NCBI GenBank assembly: GCA_035048485.1
Contig: CM068590.1
Span: forward strand, 14,593,798-14,657,797
Source: Pteria penguin
Taxonomy: Eukaryota; Mollusca; Bivalvia; Pterioida; Pteriidae
Direction of reading: 5' to 3'
DNA: 64,000 nucleotides
Shown piece after piece: positions 1 through 12,067 of the stretch. The notes beneath the pieces are model-generated. The model saw only the letters and a list, made by a program, of their open reading frames with translations. It had not been told where the DNA came from and searched no databases. A program made the translations under genes and the position numbers. How positions within the stretch are numbered: the stretch's first letter is position 1; every line of letters begins with the position of its first letter.

Positions 1-530
1 AAAGAATCAATACAGAAACCAATCTTTATTTTTAATTTCAACAAAATGATATTTTAACATATAATCGGTGAAAAAAGTAATGCTTACCCAACATTTGCAC
101 TTAAGTATGTTATGATATTATTATTTTATATGTAAAGTGCTAAGATAAGGAGCGGTATCCAATGAGGAACATCCATTGACATTTTACTACCGGTATACAT
201 ATGAGGTGGTAACGATAGTAGCGTAGTGTAAATCTGTAAAATGTCATAATTCAAAAAATGTATGATATCGTACAACCACAATACAAACGGCAAACCAAGA
301 ACTACAAACAAGAAGATAGTCGAAATATCAGAAAAATCCATTCATAATTGACAGATGATGAAAAACAGAACACATTATTCGATGACATGTTACGCAAAGA
401 CGACATAAATCTATTCAGAATTTTCACATATTCCTATTTAACATGGCTAAATTTTTAATTAGTTCCATCTGGAAAGCTTGTCATATGTGTTACTATAACC
501 CTTATTTATGTAGCCAATCTGATCGAACAA
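1..530. other. AT-rich intergenic stretch, no gene seen
   Basis: Short open frames only, without recognisable domains, splice context or family resemblance. Nothing here is supported as coding. Confidence 0.5.
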
Positions 531-750
531 GGTCCGGCGCCATGAAATGAGAAAATACTTCTGTCATAATTTCAAATTCTTCTGTTCAATGATGAATTAA
601 TAACTGGAATTTGGATTTTATTGAGTTTTATTCTATCGATAAATGAAACTAAACCATTCTGCGTAACATTTTAATTGAACGTTTGATAATGGAATAAATT
701 AATATGAAATGATTGACTTAAGCATTTTTTCAGTTTATGGCGCCGGATCC
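531..750. mobile_element. Candidate MITE with about 30-bp inverted ends
   Basis: The left end (GGTCCGGCGCCATGAAATGA) and the reverse complement of the right end (GGATCCGGCGCCATAAACTG) match over roughly 30 bp with a few differences, enclosing about 220 bp without coding capacity. This is the form of a small non-autonomous DNA transposon. No clear target-site duplication is visible, so the boundaries are approximate. Confidence 0.45.
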
Positions 751-3080
751 GAATTTCTGAAAATCTAAAGTTGAGTTGTTTGAAGTGCAAAATAGTAACA
801 AATTTGACTTAAAATCATGAAAACCAATAAGACATATAATGTTACAGCATTGCATGAGGTAGATTCTCTTCTGGTTATTCAATATTTTCCCACAAAGAAA
901 TAAAGAGTCACTTAAAGTTGTTAAATTCATTATTTGAATTCATAATACATTCTTGCAAAATCAAATTCTTCTGTTGAAGTTATTATAATTCGTCAGTAAT
1001 TCAGTTATACAAAACTTACAAGTATCTATGAAAAATCGTTATAATTTTTATTGTCTGATACAATAGCTGTAATGCACCCGTAAAACCTCTATAGTGATAT
1101 TCAAGACAGAAACAACGTCTTGGAAAGTTTAAAGGACTCGCAAGGAAAAATTATACCATAACGACATTAAAACTCCAGTCAACAGAATAAAATTTATAAA
1201 ATAATCTAAGTAAGCAATATAAATCCAACAAGTAAAGAATGTTTTTATTTACAAATATATCCATATACCCTCCTTGGAAGAAAATGGTCGCATACCAGGG
1301 TTTTAACATAAAAAATACAATAAATGAATGAAAAGAAAGAATAATAATAATAATAAAACGCAAAAACCGAGAAGACAAACAAAAAGTCACTTTGTTAGAT
1401 GAGAGGGATGATCTATTGTAAGAATGTAATTTGCCGACATATCAAAGACGTAGTTATCAACCTGACATCCTCTATATTATAAAACAGTAACTGTTTAAGC
1501 GCAACTTCACATCTGTGGAATTAAGGTAAGAACACCTTAATAACATATGAACGGAAAGGGCTATTTTCATAAATATAGTCAGTCTTAAGTGATATAAAGA
1601 AGCGCAATAAATCGAGAAAAGAATAATCGATCTTCTTTAAATTGCTATAACACTGAGACAAGCTCTGGCGTAAATCGACTTTACTTTCTTTTTTATAAAA
1701 TGTTTTAAAAAGTTTGTGTAGAAACTGAAAGTGTAGAACAAGATCATCTGTTTAAGTTAATTTTCTATTAGAGTAGCTAGAATTACAAAATCGCAATTTG
1801 GAACAGATTTTGTAGTATTTTTTGAATTTTTTAGTTATTAGGGGAAGAACAATAGTTACAGTTTTTACTGTGCTAAACGTTTACCCTACATATAAATGCA
1901 CAATTATTTGATGATGTCATTCAGGAAAAAAAATAGCAGGATAAAACATTACTAATTTACATGGAATGATAATATTATGATGATGATATCTGCTTATGAC
2001 ACATTATGAAAATGAATTAAGATAAATAGAATGTATGTAGATTGTTTAACGTAAACAATAATTAAACACTTATTGCAGTTAGTATCTACCGTGTTTTTTC
2101 TGTTGATTACTACCTTCCATTTTACCATGCTTATAAACGGGAGTGGTCTTAATATGAAGTTTCATTGTTTTTAATATCATAATAATCTTAATATGTAAAA
2201 AGAAAGCATGAGGTAGAAAGAAATCTTTTTAACCTGTAATCTGAAGGGTGCATAAAAAGCAGTTGAAAATTTCATACCATTTGATATGAAATAATATAGG
2301 TCTTTGTGTTTGAAAATACCACATGGGGACCACAGAGATTTATATGTTCGAACTGATAACTATTGATAATTTCGAGTGATGTTTTAAGATATATAGAACA
2401 AAGATTTTTTTTCACGTTTCTGACTTTATATAGATTAATGTTTTAATATAGCGATGTCATTCCAACTTTTTTCTTATTGATTTCATAACTTATTCTAAAC
2501 AGAAGATTAAATACTATTTTAATAGCTTACCTATATAAGAAACCTTTGTACCCATATAATAGAAACAAAATTCACTATATCATACAAGTCAGTGCTATCA
2601 ATCTTCCGATATATGTAAAACTGTCACACCAACTGCATCATTGTGGTCTTCTGGAATTTTTTCATTCTCTCCATTTAGATAGGTAGATACAAAGATATCC
2701 ATTGCTTACATGCGTCATTATCATTAATACAGATTTTTGTTACGTTTTGCACTGCTGCCGTCATTACATTATTGAAATGACGGCAACATGTAACACATAT
2801 GCAACACAAATGTGCCCATGGATGGTTCGGTTTCCATCATTACACCTTTCTACCTGTTGCACTAAATGTAAACCGTAGGAACATCTTACCGTCTTTTAAT
2901 AGCACGTTTTAAAGCGATATATAGCTAATGTGACGGATGCTGATAAGCAATTCCTATTAAAGTACTTCTCAAACGTTCACAATTTCTAGTTTAAAAGAGA
3001 AAACAGAAGACATCTGACAAAGTTGTATGGCACAACTCACCAAGGACCTGCACACAAAAAACGATAATAGTGGAATATAC
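751..3080. other. Intergenic, no gene seen; one short perfect hairpin
   Basis: No ORF here shows domain resemblance. The only structure noted is a perfect 10-bp stem (TGCCGTCATT at 2756-2765 pairing with AATGACGGCA at 2776-2785) around a 10-base loop. Confidence 0.5.
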
Positions 3081-4265
3081 ACGGAACAACAATACAAAAA
3101 TATACGATTGTGCTGCGGTTACGATGCCGACTTATGACGGTCAATTGAAGTAACAAACGTCACTCAGTTGGTGTGTGGTTAACTGGTTTACGGGCACCCA
3201 CCCTCCCACTCACCGCAAAAGCAGCACAATCAAAGAACACACATTTAAAAATTTATAAACAATCCTCCATATAAAGAACAAGGATCAACAGGTTTCTCAA
3301 GGAGAGAGGTCATAAAAATTTAATACATACGAAAAATTTATATAATAGTATGTTGCTATCACAGATATGTAAGGAGACATCAACATAAGTAAACCGTGCT
3401 CTGTCCGTTTGTAAGCGAGTTCAGATCCTTGATCAATAGGAGTCCCGACTAACAGTCAGGCGAAGATCAGGACCTTGTCTCCTCTGAAAAGTAAAAGTAA
3501 AAGTCTGCATTGGGTTGTAGAGGGATCCAATACAACACCTATGGTTTTAGCGATGATCTCGGGGCCATACTGTCGTTTTCGAAGGCCTTTAATAATTTTA
3601 GAAGCAGCCGATATTAAATTATCGGAATCTTTGACCCTCCTTAGTTTGTACACTAAATCACCGTATAAATTGGGTTGGGATATTCTGCTGGATACATATT
3701 GTTGAAAAGTCACATTTCCGAATTTAGATAAAATGTCTGAATAAGATCTATAAAATTTACTAAAAGTTTTTCGAAGTTTATGATACCTATTACCCTGAGT
3801 AAAAGTAATCTGATAATTTTTTTCGTGAAAATCCAAAACGTTAGTGCTGACTCTTGCATACCGAACCAATTGACTAATACAAATACCGTATGATGGGAGT
3901 CTGGGGACATCACCATCTAGATAATTTACAATAGAAAATCCAAAGTCATCACGTTTATCATATATGTTAGTATGAATATTGTTGTTAATAATTTTAATAT
4001 TTAAATCCAAAAAAGGTGTTTCCTGGTCGGAAGTATTGGCTTTGTTTAATTAAAGTTCAGATGGATAAATGTCAGTGATATAGTTTTCAAACTCAGGGTT
4101 ATCGATAACTAAAACATCATCAAGATATCTAGAGATGTCATTGAACTTATCAATAAGGTCAAAACGTTTAGAAGTTTGAATAGAATGCATAAAGTCTCTC
4201 TCATAACAGTATAAAAATAAATCTGCTATAAGGGGAGAACAGTTAGTGCCCATAGGAATCCGAAA
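3080..4265 (-). mobile_element. 5'-truncated Penelope-like retroelement, copy 1
   Basis: The minus strand reads from reverse-transcriptase motif B (PMGTNCSPLIADLFLYCYER) through motif C (RYLDDVLVID) into the thumb region and on into a 3' tail near 3080-3300. It is in one frame over 4265-3456 apart from an in-frame TAA near 4050. Everything upstream of motif B is missing, as expected for 5' truncation during reverse transcription. The protein is closely related to copy 2 at 5.1-7.6 kb, and the two 3' tails align over about 200 bp. The Penelope-like assignment rests on the residues around motifs B and C. The element is dead. Confidence 0.75.
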
Positions 4266-4499
4266 GTCCGATTTAGTTTTTTCGGTCAGCCGCGAGAAAT
4301 TTAGAGGAACATTTGTTGTAATCTTATTTAGTTGTCTCTTCATAATCGAAAGCCCACATTCATTTCATACGTGCATATTTTAAATAAATTGTGTCGACAA
4401 TATCTGCTAACGGTAAGTTTAGTGAAGGTCCCGTTAACATTGTTACAGAATTTTGAAGGCAACAGTGAAAATGTACGAATGTTATTAGTACTTTACATA

Positions 4500-4590
4500 C
4501 CTCTGAAATTCAGGAGCCCATGAATATCCGCTGTAGTAGGTTGTTGATAGTGTTATAGTCAACTGACACCAGTTACTGTCATGTTTTTCT
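4500..4590. repeat. Dispersed repeat fragment (shared with 35.8 and 60.8 kb)
   Basis: The block ending in ACACCAGTTACT recurs near 35810-35885 in the same orientation and near 60745-60815 in reverse. The three align over about 80 bp, including a shared GTTGTT(A/G)(A/G)TAGTG(C/T)TATAGTC-like core in the first two. It is probably a fragment of a SINE or other short interspersed element. Confidence 0.5.
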
Positions 4591-5016
4591 TTAAATAAGA
4601 TATGCTAACCCTCGCTGTCTAATATCGCATTTTTGCCTTTGAATTCGATTTTCTTGTGTTCAATGACTAGACTCTTGCCACGATAACAGATTAATGACTA
4701 CATGGGTCTTTATGTCAATTATCATTACCAAACTTTTGTATGTATTGCATCAAATGTTTTTTATGACATGCAGTTTGCCAGATTATATATAATATGATTC
4801 AAAATTTTCGTCGTCTTAGAACCATACTGTTTTACTGCTGAATTATCAATACCTGGAAAGTGAGTTTGAAGGTCCATGTTTTACAGTGTTCGCTTCTACA
4901 TGCTTTCTAAAATTGGAAATATATATTGATAACATGCATAAGATATCAACGATTTTATTGGAATCCTAATTTATCACATTTGATAACAAGCTGTGTTTGT
5001 GAAAGAAAAAAGAGGA

Positions 5017-5047
5017 TATGTGGCAGAAGTCACCATGGAGCTATACA
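5017..5047 (-). repeat. Conserved 31-bp dispersed motif, copy A
   Basis: This is the reverse complement of a 31-base stretch found identically at 10202-10232 and 41101-41131. It includes the core GCTCCATGGTGACTTCTGCC. Sequence further out diverges quickly on one side, while the other two copies share about 15 more bases downstream. Confidence 0.7.
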
Positions 5048-5089
5048 ATACATGAATATAAATAATATAATAGAACATTTAACACATTA

Positions 5090-7627
5090 CAAAAATATTT
5101 GATTGTAGTGCAATTACGATACCGACTTAGGACGGTCATTTAATTTGACAAAAGCCAAACAAATGGTGTGGTTAACCGGTTTACGGGCCCACCTTCCCAC
5201 TCACCGTAACAGCAGAACAATCAAAAGACGTACATTTAAAAATTTATAAATAATCCTCCATGTAAAGGACAAGGGTCAACAGGCATCGCATATTGAGAGG
5301 TTATAAAAATATAAACACGTAAGGTATTGTAAAACACATAATGGTATAAAAATATATGCGACATCAACATGATAAACCGTGCTCTGCCAGTCTGAAAGCG
5401 AGCTAAGACCCTAGATCTGTAGGAGTCCCGACTAACAGTCAGAGGGGACGAGGTTCAGGACCATGTCTCCTCTGAAAGAGGTTTGGACAAGGCCCGTCAT
5501 ATAGTCCCCACCGCCCTGTTAGTCAGCGTGCAACGTTCAAGTAAAAATCTGCATAAGGCTGTAGAGGGGCCAAATACAAGACCTATAGTCTTTTTGATGA
5601 TCTCAATATCATATTGTCTATTTAGGAGACGTTTGACTATTTTATTACATGATAAAATAACGTTATCGGAGCCTTTTACTTTCCTTAGTTTATATACGAG
5701 ATCACCGTAAAAATTAGGATGGGAAATTCCATTGGATACATACAGTTGAAAAGAAATATTTCCAAATTTAGATAGAAGTTCTGAATAAGATCTGAAGAAT
5801 TTGCCGAATGTTTTTCTTAGCTTGTGATATCTGTAACCCTGAGTTAAAAGTTTAGTAGTAATTTGTAAATTTCGTTTATGAAAGTCCAAAACATCGGTGC
5901 AGCCTCTGACAAATCGAACTAATTGAGATATATAGATACCATATGATGGGAGTCGAGGAACATCGCCATCCAAGTAAGGGAAATTTACAATAGGAAATCC
6001 AAAACCCTCACGTTTATCATAAATATTAGTATATATTAGGTGGTTGATAATTTTGATGTTTAAATCTAAGAAAGGTGTAGATTTATCTCAAGTATTAGCT
6101 TTATTCAATGTGAGCTCTGGTGGATATATTTCTGATATAAATTGTTCGAATTCAGGGTTATCGATAACCAAAATGTCATCCAGATATCTGCAAGTATTAT
6201 TAAATTTGTCAATGAGGTCAAAACGTTTTGATTTTTGAATAGAAACCATAAAATCCCTCTCATAACAATAAAGAAATAAATCTGCTATCAGAGGCGCGCA
6301 GTTAGTACCCATAGGAATCCCAACTATTTGTTGATATATCATGCCATCAAATTGCACAAAAATATTATTCATGAGAAAATCTAGTGCTTTACATAATTCC
6401 TTGCAAGTCCAGTATTTATATGAAGTATATTGTTTGTTGGAAAAGAATCCAGAGTTATTGGAAGTACATATGTACGTTTTAGATTCTCTGTGAAAACACC
6501 ATTGTATAAGAGACAGCAACTTCTTTTAATCAAATCATGAGGCAGAGATGTATAAAGTGTAGAAAAATCAAATGTAGAAATTTGAGTCGCTTTGAAATTT
6601 AGCGAAAGAAGTTTGTCTATAACTTCATGAGAATTTTTAATCGACCAAAAGTAATTGATGTTACTATTATGAAATGCGACATCACAATATTTGATAATAT
6701 GATCTTTTATAGCAGTTAGAGCAGACGTAATATGTTTCGAGAGTACCATAGTAGAGCAGTGGCTAGAATTAGATATGAAACGTGATTTATATGGACTTTT
6801 ATGTAGTTTTTGGAGCCAATACATGGTTGGTAGATCAGATTTATCAGTTTTAATTTTGAAGTCGGACATGGTCATGAGGTGATCGTGCAAGGTGCTCTCT
6901 TTTGAGGTAGGGCTTTCAACATATGTATGAGTGGAGTTTAATTCGTTTTTAAGTACTTCAATATAATATAGTTTTCAAACAACTGTTATGTTATTACCTG
7001 CTTTATCAGCGGGAAAAAGACATATTTAGCATGTAAGTCAGCTATCTTCTTTTTAATAGAATTTGTCGTCAATGTATTAGGCTGTTGAAATAAATGCGGA
7101 TTTTCCGTAAAGTTCTTAATACGGATATCGACAATTCTTAAAATCTCGAATTTCCAATCACTAAGAGCATGAACATTTACCTGTTCTTTTTTACATCAAC
7201 GTTTACAATATGTAGTTAAAGCATCTTCTATAACGTCACGGCATTTATTGAAATCTATCCTGGACGGTAACCTATATTTAGGCCCTTTTCCAAAAAGGGT
7301 GCGCAATTTCTTGTCCGAAATACAGTTTAGGTCACCAGTAATAACATGACCTGCCGGTTTATAAACATATTTAGAATTTTCACAAGAACACGACGAAGGA
7401 ATAGAGTCTGAAACATCAGGGTTAGATGTGACTTTATTATAATTTAAAATAAGATTTCTTATAGGCTTTTTGTACTGGTAACAAATAAGTGGAGGTTCTA
7501 AATTCTCAAAATATTGGGGGATTTTAGATGTGACTCTATGATCACGGAAAATATGAAACTCTGATGCTCCGGGCGGTACTAAAGTCCAAAAAGTTATTTT
7601 TAGCATGAAGGTAATTGTCAAGGTCAA
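5090..7627 (-). mobile_element. Penelope-like retroelement, copy 2 (longest in window)
   Basis: Reading leftward on the minus strand it has: an N-terminal part (7627-7196) with a cysteine/histidine cluster (CSCENSKYVYKPAGH, then GDLNCISDKKLRTLFGKGPK); the RT fingers and motif A (STFDFSTLYTSLPHDL, within 6890-6519); motif B (GIPMGTNCAPLIADLF); motif C (RYLDDILVID); the thumb (5973-5497); and an untranslated 3' tail to about 5090. One in-frame TGA (near 6090) and at least two frameshifts (between 7196 and 6890, and between 6520 and 6381) inactivate it. The CxC/H cluster upstream of the RT resembles Naiad-type Penelope-like elements, which carry their GIY-YIG nuclease N-terminally. No GIY-YIG module is visible here, so that subtype is an inference. 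Confidence 0.75.
5497..7627 (-). pseudogene. Reverse transcriptase pseudogene of the Penelope-like element
   Basis: The polymerase would copy element RNA into DNA at the insertion site. Motif A aspartate (FDFSTLYTS), motif B (PMGTNCAP) and the YLDD catalytic box are all recognisable, so the catalytic core decayed only recently. The coding sequence is split over several frames: 7627-7196, 6890-6381, 6519-6088 and 5973-5497. The last two are in the same frame and are separated only by a TGA. No ATG or promoter can be assigned. Confidence 0.7.
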
Positions 7628-7812
7628 ATGGTCATCGACCTTGATGTCATTTGAAAGGTCTTTATTAGTTGAGTACGCATCTTATATATGAAGTCTTTAT
7701 GCCTCACGGTTCAAAAGTTATAGCCAAGGTTGAAGTTGACGACAGACAAACAAACAAACAGACAGACAGGACAAAAACAATATATGCCCCAATCTATCGA
7801 TCCGGGGACAAA
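7600..7812 (+). repeat. Bivalve-type dispersed repeat, copy 1 (GTCAAGGTCA family)
   Basis: It shares the order of blocks seen at 18655-18826, 21187-21416 and 43308-43562: GTCAAGGTCAAA, then TTG(A/G)TGTCAT(C/T)TGA, a purine-rich GACAGACAGACAGGACAAAA tract, and an end with TATGCCCC ... GGGG. It abuts the 5' side of the Penelope-like element. Confidence 0.6.
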
Positions 7813-7814
7813 AA

Positions 7815-8495
7815 AATATTAACTATCGGAGGTTACCTTCTTAGCTGAGAAAAGAATTCAATTATAGCTGTCCAGATTTCCAAGAACATATCAGTGGGCC
7901 GTACGAAAGAAAGTGATGTAAAGTCTTCATGAGAGTGAGAAATTCTTGTTTGTTTGAGAAAGAGCTCATCAAATCATAATTTTGATATAAAAATATGTCA
8001 AAAGCCTAATAAATTGAAACAGCTCGACACGTCATTATCTTAATATGGTAAAAATGTCAAATCATTATACAATCTAACATTGCGATGTATATTCCTCGAA
8101 AACAGATTAAATGTCATGAAAAGCTGATATGGGTTTGTACAGTTGGAATCCGACCATTTTTGTAGAACAAAGATAAAAAGAAATATTTTGGAGAATGTTC
8201 AAACATATATCCTTTATTAAAAAAAGAAGAATAGTCATGTTATGAAAAAACGATAAAAGGTCATATGTTATCTTATTCAATTAAAAGGCAATGTACAAAA
8301 AGAAATCTCTTCTTTTGACATGGAAGATAAATCGATTCAAATTTCATAACGATAATAATTGAAGGGATCACACATAAATGTTTTTGTATCTATGATTTAT
8401 TTACCATCCGTCTCAATTTCACCACAACACATGATATCAAGCTTCCTTGACTTACAATGACAGGTATCGTTATATGGAAATTATAGATACGCATC
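7815..8495. other. Upstream region of the first TSR-like gene
   Basis: AT-rich, no ORF of interest. It should contain the promoter and 5' UTR of the gene starting at 8496, but I see no convincing TATA box at a fixed distance. Confidence 0.4.
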
Positions 8496-11400
8496 ATGAA
8501 GATCTGGGGATTTTTGTTTTTTTCATTATGGATGGTAATAATTTCTAACGACACTTACTTCGTGGTTGGCGTGTGCAAGACATGTAATTGGCATACATGG
8601 GTGCCATGGAGGCCTTGTAATACAACATGCGGGGACGGGATTCAATTAACATTCCGCAAGGTGTGCTGCAGAGAGATGAACCCACCGTTATCATTTTCAG
8701 CATGCCTGAATGACTGCAGGCTCTCTGCTGTTGATGCCATAAAATTCAGGAAGTGTCAAAATTATTCTACCTGTGGTTCTTCCACTCATTTCTCCGTTAA
8801 TTGTAAGTGAACTTTTATCATCCACATCGATTGTTTATCTATCGGGTTTCTATTTCACATTGAATGTAATAATTGAATAACGGCAGCATTTGTATGATGC
8901 ATTTTCAAATTATTTTACCGGTGATGCAAGCTCATTTACAATAGTTAAGTGTCCTTGACGTTAAGACGTCAAAGTGACAATGTTGGTTTTGAGGATGTGG
9001 ATGGGGGTGTTTCTTGTGTTTTTGGGGGGATGTTTTTGTTTTGGTTTAATTTATTATGCTTTGCATTTTTTTTTTTTTCGTTTTATTTTTTTTTTTTATT
9101 TTATTCTATTTTTTTTTTTACATCAAGTAACATTATATGTAGTCAATGCATATCAATTTCCATAGGTTTTCACATATACATGATATTTCAGTTTAGTATA
9201 TAGTTCACACCGATATTGGTCTTTAGAATATTTCAAAGACCGGAATACAGTATAATAGGTGCAGCTAAGAAATGTAGACGTGTTCCGGACTTTTAGATCT
9301 TTACTTACTTAAAACAACACACGGTTATAATTTTGTATGGTAAATTGTTATAATAGGTAAACGTCAGCTGACTCTCCTAGATAAGTTGCGTAACTGAATA
9401 TTATTTTCACACAGTCTTTAAAGATATATATTCTTTACTTTAAATTTTACCAAGTTATTTTCTTCTAGAGATTTGGTACAATTTGAATTTAGTAATTTCT
9501 CATTATGAAAATTCATAATAAGCGGATCTAACATGCATATCAGGATTAGGAACTCCTAAAATTCTGAGGTATATAGCTAAACATTATTAGATTTTAAATA
9601 GAAAATATAGTATCATTGTTTATCTTTTTACTTGCAAATATCTTATCAAGATAACCATAGTCAGGTTTCTATAATTTGACAAAGTAACCATCGTTTAAAC
9701 GATAAGTCCAAATTGTTCTTTTGATATTACATCATTTGAGAATCGGCCACAGTATGAGATATCCATAAATAGCTAATTTTTCTCTTTCAAGAATCAGGTG
9801 TGTCGTGTAGTTTTACCTGATTTGATTTACTCCCCAGTTGCACAACGCAAAATTAAAGTACACGAATTTGGTTACTTTAATATTCCAAGATTTAGCATTA
9901 AATGCACAATAAGCATTCAGATTTCATTATGGATAATGGCTATATGTGCATATTGCGGATAATGTGTGGGAAGCGCTCGAACTATAAGTTCATTTATATG
10001 TCAGATGTTTGTCTTCATGAAAATTATCTTCGTGAATATTTTCTATTGCGACAATTGTAATGTTGAACGCCAGGCATTCAAGCTCACATTTTACCCTCTA
10101 TGGAAGTCATTTATTAATGTAGACCTTTGAAATAGAAGTATTTCGAAGATCGATCTATTTTCCTTCACATATTCCACAGTTTTATTTCTATGATTTTTTA
10201 CTGTATAGCTCCATGGTGACTTCTGCCACATAACTAAGCCAGTAACTGTTTTTCTTCTAATAATACGAAACAATATTCATTTAAAATTACACATTTCCCT
10301 ATTCATACTACTTTTTTTGAGAACTGATATGTGAAATCCTTCCAAATGTCACTTTTTTTAAATTTTAAAAATGAAATGTAATAAAATAGTCCATGGTATG
10401 TATTTTGGGTTGTCATATCGTTTTGAATATTTTCTATGATAAAAGTAAGCCTCTTACTTCTTTATAGCCAACACAGGACACAGAGCTTATAGAAGAGGTG
10501 CAGATAAAGATCATTGTAAGTACATTGCAGACACGGATATTCGTTTTGTAAAAAAAGATAGAAAATTATCAACATTACCACGGTATTCTAAGCAATAATT
10601 ATGAGCTGTCAGGTTTTGTTGTTTTAATACATGTATTTTAAAACTAGAAATACTTTTTTTCCAAGGGAGAGCTAGAAAGACAATATATATGGAAGTACAT
10701 TCTGTTATGTCTTGCTTTTTTATGTAAAATTTCAAAACGGAAAAGAAACAAATTAGGAATAGATATTCGTTTTCTTTCGCAACTGACGCAAGCTGTTTCT
10801 GTATTCTATCGGTACTGTAAAATTCGATCCTGAATATTTGATAATCCTACCCACAACTTTTGCATTTCTGACAAACATGTAGATTAAGGCATTGGTATCG
10901 GTCACTTTTAATATTTTTTATGGAAGACATATTAAGCCATAATAATTTTATGTTGTACAGATACAGCCTTCTGGTTTTTTTGTAGGTAAATAGATTAATG
11001 TTAATTGAAACCAAATGGCAGAACGTAAATAACTATCCCATTAAGCTGTCCAATAAATAATACAAAAATACGCGCATACGCGATATTTCTATAAACTATT
11101 ATACCTAACGTTGATCACCATATGCATGATTCATCCTATGTAACACTGATAAATCAATCCCTTCAAGTTAAGAAAACACAAGCACAAAACAAAACGATAA
11201 AATGCCGTGTTTGCATATCATCGCTTCATGTTTACGTTATGTGTTTGTAAAAGATAGCCATAATACTTTTACATTTACGGCAAGAAATAGATAAATGTTG
11301 ACAAAACATTAAATTCCATCAGATATCTGTATTTTTGTCCAATTTTTATGTCGGTTGTACATATGAATATAAGCGTCTTAATTTAATTCATTGCATTGAA

Positions 11401-12067
11401 CTACGGAATGATCTTAAATTGCTGCAATTGTAGCACTGATTGTATTAGAAAGTTTTCACTAAATAAAAGACCTATCAGCATGTTTTTGTTCTTTGACATG
11501 CACGCTGTCTCGTTGATCCTTTGTTTTTACAAATATATTAGTGGGTGAAAGTGAATGCAATTTAAGCTGAATTTATACAAACAACAGAATCTGGAATATA
11601 GAAGCACTGAAGATGAATTGATACTCTTGGAGAATAATACTGTTCAAAATTGAGTTTATTAGAATTCATGTATCAGTCTTAGTTTATTTAGTCCAACTAT
11701 TTCATTACATTGCCTTTATTATTTCATTTTTTGATTTAAGAAATATACCGTCCTGACATGTTCACTTTTCACATCTATTATTTTCACAATTATCACTATT
11801 ATAAAAAATAATTAAAATTAATAATTGTCAATGTCATTTTTACTCAATATGATTTTTGATAAACTTGAAATTGCATCCCTTTTAAATTCTATCTAATGTA
11901 AAATAATATTTTACTTTTCAGTACCAGTGATATTGGGAAGTACCACTGCAGCATTAGGTGTAGTAGGAACGTGCACATGTTGTATTATTTTTGTTATTTA
12001 TAAGTGGCGAGAAAATGAAAAGAAAAAGAAGAGGACTACACCAGAGGAATCAGATGCCGTGGAATGA
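8496..12067 (+). CDS. Small TSR-like single-pass membrane protein, gene 1
   Basis: Two exons, 8496-8802 and 11922-12067, encode about 150 residues. The donor is GTAAGT at 8803 and the acceptor TTTTCAG ends at 11921; the phase-1 junction keeps the frame to TGA at 12065-12067. Residues 1 to about 26 form a signal peptide from the ATG. Next is a compact domain like a thrombospondin type-1 repeat (CKTCNWHTWVPWRPC, then TTCGDG, a CC pair, and CC-x11-C-x3-C). NTT and NYS are possible N-glycosylation sites. Exon 2 encodes a hydrophobic helix (about residues 104-129, with a TCTCC cysteine cluster) and a short basic then acidic tail starting YKWREN. The predicted form is a type I surface protein. Ligand and function are unknown. 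An ATTAAA lies about 140 bases downstream as a possible poly(A) signal. The splice model is sequence-based and untested. Confidence 0.8.
8803..11921 (+). other. Intron of TSR-like gene 1
   Basis: About 3.1 kb with GT-AG ends. It contains a T-rich low-complexity run at about 9067-9120 and the conserved 31-bp motif at 10202-10232. No additional exon with phase-1 ends was convincing, in contrast to the stalk exons of gene 2. Confidence 0.6.
10202..10232 (+). repeat. Conserved 31-bp dispersed motif, copy B
   Basis: Identical to 41101-41131 and to the reverse complement of 5017-5047. The next bases (TAACTAAGCCAGTAAC) also match the 41.1 kb copy with two differences. Confidence 0.7.
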
